Source: Novosphingobium sp. (GTDB lineage: Bacteria; Pseudomonadota; Alphaproteobacteria; Sphingomonadales; Sphingomonadaceae). Taken from it: a stretch of DNA of 45,949 nt. Positions 42,467 to 45,949 of the stretch are shown piece by piece; position 1 is the first letter of the stretch; each line of letters starts with the position of its first letter. The stretch covers positions 1 to 45,949 of the forward strand of contig JAGNTK010000006.1 in assembly GCA_017987575.1 (NCBI GenBank). The letters are read 5' to 3'. The notes below the pieces were generated by a model. That model worked only from the letters and a program-made list of their open reading frames with translations. It was not told the DNA's origin and did not search any database. Both the position numbers and the translations under genes were made by a program.

Positions 42467-43189
42467 ATGAGTAGGCACTTCAAGGCGTTGACTTCGCGGC
42501 AGTGCGGCCAGCTGTTATTGCGTTCAAAGTTTGGCCTGTTCGGATTGGCCCTGATCGGTGCTGGCTGCAACGCAGACGGAACACCCGCAAATGCCATGAC
42601 CGAAAGTGCGGCTGCGACGAGCGCGGCGAAGGCCCAGCTATCTGATTCAAATACGCGGAAAACCGGTGGTGCCCAAACCGTATCAGACGCATCTGACAAG
42701 ATCAGCATGCAGGCTGCGGAAACAGCCTGCAAGCGCCAGGATCCCAAAGCTTTCTTTGATGCCTTCATCCAGTCGCGCGCGGTCCAGAGAAAGTACAGTG
42801 CCGCATCGATCGAATATGTTCAGCTCCAATCGGATTTTACGGTCGGCAGCCGGGAAGAGATCAAGGCGGAAAAGTATACGGCCTTTCCGATCACCATGGT
42901 CGATTACTATCGAAAAGCCGCCCAACCTCTGCGCAAAGGTGCCGACGAACATGTGATGATTGAGCTGAACCAGGGACAGAATGAGGCCTTCGTCGTCGAA
43001 TGGACCCGGGTTACCTATGATGGAAAATCATCAGGTGGGGATGATCTGGGCACAGCCTTTACGCTCGATGGCAAGCCCTATGCTGCAGGCGGGCCAGGCA
43101 CGGACGGGAAACTGCTGTTCGAACCCACAGCAGATTGCTGGCAGCTGGCGACGGACACGCGTCATTTCCGTGCAGGCTCGGTCAAATGA
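42467..43189 (+). CDS. predicted lipoprotein of unknown function
   Basis: 240 residues. The N-terminus has a hydrophobic stretch ending in a lipobox-like LIGAGC (LFGLALIGAGCNADG), preceded by an unusually long polar leader (MSRHFKALTSRQCGQLLLRSK). After a Ser/Ala/Thr linker comes a domain with RAVQRKYSAASIEYVQLQSDF and FVVEWTRVTYDGKSSGGDDLG, ending LLFEPTADCWQL. Not recognised. Its stop overlaps the start of the next frame by 4 bp (ATGA). Confidence 0.75.
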   Translation: MSRHFKALTSRQCGQLLLRSKFGLFGLALIGAGCNADGTPANAMTESAAATSAAKAQLSDSNTRKTGGAQTVSDASDKISMQAAETACKRQDPKAFFDAFIQSRAVQRKYSAASIEYVQLQSDFTVGSREEIKAEKYTAFPITMVDYYRKAAQPLRKGADEHVMIELNQGQNEAFVVEWTRVTYDGKSSGGDDLGTAFTLDGKPYAAGGPGTDGKLLFEPTADCWQLATDTRHFRAGSVK

Positions 43190-43976
43190 ACACCCCGGTA
43201 AGGGCGACTATGCTGGCCTTGATCGCTGCTGCCGTGGCCTCTTTTGCGTTCCTTCGGCAGCAAAGGATGCGAAGGAGCGTGTGGCCGGTCATCTGGTTAT
43301 TGTCTGGCATGTCGATGCCCGCCAGCTTTGGATTGGTCGCGGTGGCGATGCCGCCCAAATGCAAGCGGTCTTGCTGCAGCATTGCACCAAGACGATGGCA
43401 TCAGGCTGCAAGGTCGCGCTGTCGGTGTCGGGCGGCGCGGTGGTGTTTGGCCAGATGGCAAATGGCATTGCGGTGCTGATGCATTCGGCCAATTCGCTCG
43501 AAGAAGCGCAGACGGCGATGGCAGACGAATGCCGCAAACGCGCTACCGTTTGCGAGACTCTGCGGGAATTCCGGGCACCCTGGGGGAACGGCAAACCGAG
43601 CTACGAAGTGCCCAAGAATTCACCAACATTGCATCGCCGCTACGGCGCGGTCGTCTGGCAAAGCCCAGTCACCGCGCCGGTACGGGTCTGGACGGCTACG
43701 GGCCGCAAAACGTCTGAACTGGCCCGCAGTGACGCGCTTGCCAAATGCCGCGCAGATACGGGCGGAGAATGCGTAGTCGCGCAATATGGGTCGGACTCGG
43801 CGATGGTCATTTACACCGAAAACAGCACCGGCCTGGCCGTTGCGCAGGAACGCAGCCCTGAACGAGCCAAGCAGCTAGTTAAGGAAGTTTGCCAGCGCCG
43901 GAACTTCAGCTGCAAAGTGCAAGCGGTCATCAACACGGCTGCAGAAGGGACCGCAGTCCACTCCATCGTGCCATAG
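43186..43976 (+). pseudogene. exported DUF4189-like protein gene, apparently frameshifted
   Basis: The ATG at 43186 overlaps the upstream stop (ATGA) and opens a perfect signal peptide, MNTPVRATMLALIAAAVASFAF. That frame then turns to unrelated sequence, while the adjacent frame continues PSAAKDAKERVAGHLVIVWHV and runs to 43976. Adding one C to the CC at 43251-43252 would join them as AF-PSAA-KD, with an ideal signal-peptidase site. The body has two repeats with paired Cys, such as ALAKCRADTGGECVVAQYG and EVCQRRNFSCKVQAVI, resembling DUF4189. Either a real one-base deletion, a sequencing error or, less likely, programmed frameshifting explains it. Confidence 0.7.
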
Positions 43977-44014
43977 CCTTTTGGCAGCCGCTCGCAGTTT
44001 CAGCTGGCCAAACC

Positions 44015-44527
44015 CTAGTTCTTGCGCGCGCGGACGAGCCCTTGGCCCGCAACAAAGCGCAAATCGCACTTGCCGATCACGCCTGGCAGGACCCGCTTGA
44101 TTACGGCAAGATCTGTATCATCACCCTTGATTGCGGGATTGTTGAGCTGTTCACGCATGACATCGACCCCCATCACCCCGGCTCTTACAGCCTTTCCTCC
44201 GACCAGCTTCGACTTGGCCGGTTGAATCGCATAGATCTGGCTATGAAAGCTCCGCCGGTAGGCGGCCTTGTCCGGCGCTGACAGAACCAGCGTGCCTTCA
44301 ATGTCACTGCTTGATGGCGCTTTGATCGAATCAAAGAAGATCCAACTGCCAGCCGGACCTTTGATCAGCAGAAACAGGCTGAATTCGCCTGCTCCGTTCA
44401 CTTCGGCGCTTTCGCCTTCGTTCAGCAGAATGGTCGAATATTTGGAGCAGACGCGGGTTTGCGGAGCTGCCGTGGCACCTGTGGCCGCTAGTCCAAGCAA
44501 GATTGCCGCCCATGGAAGGATGCGCAT
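44015..44527 (-). CDS. exported protein of unknown function
   Basis: About 170 residues. The signal peptide MRILPWAAILLGLAATGATAA precedes a beta-rich domain, including STILLNEGESAEVNGAGEFSLFLLIKGPAGSWIFFDS, and ends GKCDLRFVAGQGLVRARKN. The ATG at 44527 is chosen because AGGTGA lies five bases upstream; a GTG at 44536 is in frame. It converges on the DUF4189-like gene, 38 bp away. Not recognised. It resembles its neighbours in being small, exported and orphan. Confidence 0.78.
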   Translation of the reverse strand: MRILPWAAILLGLAATGATAAPQTRVCSKYSTILLNEGESAEVNGAGEFSLFLLIKGPAGSWIFFDSIKAPSSSDIEGTLVLSAPDKAAYRRSFHSQIYAIQPAKSKLVGGKAVRAGVMGVDVMREQLNNPAIKGDDTDLAVIKRVLPGVIGKCDLRFVAGQGLVRARKN

Positions 44528-44689
44528 TTGGTTCACCTGTGTTGTTCTGTGATCGGATTGGGGAACGCCACAACGCAGCGAACCAGTTTCCGATCACGAT
44601 TGAAATCGCATGTAAAACTAAAATTCTTACCCAAAACTGTCTGACTGATCTGGGGCAAGTGCCTTCGGCGCCCTGATCCACCGGCCGAG

Positions 44690-45361
44690 CTAGACCGATT
44701 CCGCTCTATTGCTGCGCCCGAATGAAAGGATCATTGCAACAAGGGCCAGTGCGACCCAGCCAAGGGTCATGCCCTTCAAAACCCATTCATGGTTGGCAAC
44801 AACTCCGACTGCGGACCAGAGGCCCCCGAATATTGCCACGGCGCCGACCAGTTTGCGCCAGCCCGCCCTTTGCAAATGCAACCAGCCTGCCAGGGCCGTA
44901 ATGACTCCCAGCACAGCGAACTTGATCCTGGGTGCCAGGAACAAAGCGTCGATATCGGATTGCTGCCCAGGCAAGGATGCCAGAATCCGCAGCAGCATAT
45001 AATTTTCAAACTGGTCCGCCAATGCGGCAACCACCACGAGGCCGATCGCAAGGCGTGCCAATGCTGAGCTGGCTGCACCAGCTTCCTGTCTGAGCGCCAG
45101 TATTCCGCAAATCAGAAAGGCCGAATAGATCCAGATAAAAGCGGCAATATCCAGCCACAGCCCCTTGTACTGAGCAGCGGCAAGGGCGGAGCGGCAATTT
45201 TCCTGAAACAGTGCGTCAACATCGGCTGGTGATCGTACCATTTCAAATACGAAAATGGGATCGCCCCCGCCGCAGGCCTTCATGCCATCAATTGCCCCAA
45301 AGCCGAGCATGATCGCGATAACCCCGAGCGCCAGCAGCGCAGTCCAACGCCAATAGGTCAT
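44690..45361 (-). CDS. integral membrane protein of unknown function
   Basis: 223 residues with about five or six helices: WTALLALGVIAIMLGFGAID, GLWLDIAAFIWIYSAFLICGILAL, ALARLAIGLVVVAALADQFENYMLL, IKFAVLGVITALAGWL and LGWVALALVAMILSFG. The DQFEN segment within a helix is distinctive. No family is recognised. It starts with the ATG at 45361 and diverges from the GDT1-like gene across 160 bp. Confidence 0.78.
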   Translation of the reverse strand: MTYWRWTALLALGVIAIMLGFGAIDGMKACGGGDPIFVFEMVRSPADVDALFQENCRSALAAAQYKGLWLDIAAFIWIYSAFLICGILALRQEAGAASSALARLAIGLVVVAALADQFENYMLLRILASLPGQQSDIDALFLAPRIKFAVLGVITALAGWLHLQRAGWRKLVGAVAIFGGLWSAVGVVANHEWVLKGMTLGWVALALVAMILSFGRSNRAESV

Positions 45362-45521
45362 TCACCCAACCCCCTGCCTCAGATGAAATCAAAACAGCCG
45401 TACGGCTATCTTGGCAAACCGGCAAAGGCCAGTGCGTCAATGCACCGGTGCAACGGCACAAAGGCACTCGCCATAGCCGTGCCGCTTGACCGGCTGGCCT
45501 TGCTGTGCGCACCAAGTCGGC

Positions 45522-45949
45522 ATGACGGGATTTTTGCTGGCCTTGATCGCTACTTTCCTGGCCGGCTTTGGCGGGCGAGACCAGATGCTGGTGGCGAGTT
45601 TCGCAGCTCAGCAGGGGCAACGACCGGCCTTGTTGCTGGTCGGGCTGCTTAGTGCGGGCTTCGCGGCTGCTGCGGCGATCTGGCTCGCGGGCAGCTTTGC
45701 GCCGCAACTGGCGCCCCCGGTGCGGCGGATGCTGGCGGTCTTGGCATTGGGGCTGGCGGCGCTGGAGATGCTGCTAACCCGGCCGGGCAGACGCCTTGTT
45801 GAGCCGACCCAATCGTTGGGGGCCTTTGGCGTCGTTCTGCTTGCCCAGCAGCTGATGGATGCCTCGCGATTCTTGCTGTTTGCAATATCGGTGGCGAGCA
45901 TCCTGCCCGGTGCAACCGGGCTGGGCGGAGCACTGGGCGGCGCTGCGGT
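45522..45949 (+). CDS. membrane protein, possibly TMEM165/GDT1-like (3' end beyond window)
   Basis: The frame opens at the ATG at 45522 (MTGFLLALIATFLAGFGGRDQMLVASFAAQ) and is still open at the last base, giving 142 codons with four or five helices. FLAGFGGRDQMLVA aligns by spacing with the FLAELGDKTQLLVA motif of GDT1 Mn2+/Ca2+ transporters, and a second similar segment, LGAFGVVLLAQQLMDASRFLLFA, occupies the position of the second repeat. The key Glu and Asp are not conserved, so transport function is doubtful. The family call is tentative. Confidence 0.6.
   Translation, partial: MTGFLLALIATFLAGFGGRDQMLVASFAAQQGQRPALLLVGLLSAGFAAAAAIWLAGSFAPQLAPPVRRMLAVLALGLAALEMLLTRPGRRLVEPTQSLGAFGVVLLAQQLMDASRFLLFAISVASILPGATGLGGALGGAA

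Overview
The window is a GC-rich chromosomal segment of an alphaproteobacterium, most likely a sphingomonad (Sphingomonas / Novosphingobium / Erythrobacter type). This is inferred from gene content: GapR, a DUF1244 protein, a ruvC-ruvA-ruvB cluster behind yebC, a VPAP-type PEP-CTERM tail, a complete valine-catabolism operon, and several families of hairpin-forming intergenic repeats. No rRNA or other species-level marker is present, so the genus is not fixed.

Layout. 1-7.6 kb: the end of an epoxide-hydrolase-like alpha/beta hydrolase and an MFS transporter (+), then FtsK and a thiamine-phosphate-synthase-like gene (-), a YggS PLP protein (+), a GIY-YIG ORF inside a perfect 33-bp inverted repeat, and pyruvate kinase (-). 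7.7-13.3 kb (+): DUF1244, gapR, ybjQ-like, GNAT acetyltransferase, yebC, ruvC, a lipoprotein, ruvA, an AT-richer orphan gene wedged between ruvA and ruvB, and ruvB. 13.5-14.6 kb: a Ser/Thr/Gly-rich surface protein with an SGGH repeat and a PEP-CTERM-like tail. 14.7-25.4 kb (-): acnA, then a long operon read mmsA, NodB-type deacetylase, acyl-CoA dehydrogenase, VOC protein, 3-hydroxyisobutyryl-CoA hydrolase, enoyl-CoA hydratase, mmsB, DMT transporter. Together these take isobutyryl-CoA to propionyl-CoA. 25.4-28.1 kb (-): a monooxygenase-fold protein, two tandem SNase-type nucleases and a CNT nucleoside transporter. 28.2-33 kb (+): queuosine-precursor transporter, argB, yggT, folD, a secreted protein, MarC and a membrane protein. 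33-34.5 kb (-): a Lon-substrate-binding-domain protein and a CnoX-type thioredoxin.

34.66-38.22 kb is the most distinctive part. A tRNA-Gly(GCC) is followed, exactly at its CCA end, by a complete 3474-bp transposon with 27-bp perfect terminal inverted repeats and an 8-bp target duplication (CAGTTTTC). It carries an IS1595-type DDE transposase plus six or seven small passenger genes, most of them unrecognised, including an XRE regulator. The terminal sequence, length, E-x4-R motif and duplication size fit my recollection of the ISNha5 subgroup of IS1595.

38.5-40.9 kb holds a LuxR-type response regulator and a hybrid histidine kinase whose 3' ends overlap by 42 bp. 41.2-44.5 kb is a run of small exported proteins of unknown function: an ankyrin protein, a secreted Cys protein, a lipoprotein, a frameshifted DUF4189-like gene and a further secreted protein. 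The window ends with a membrane protein and the start of a possible GDT1/TMEM165-like membrane protein.
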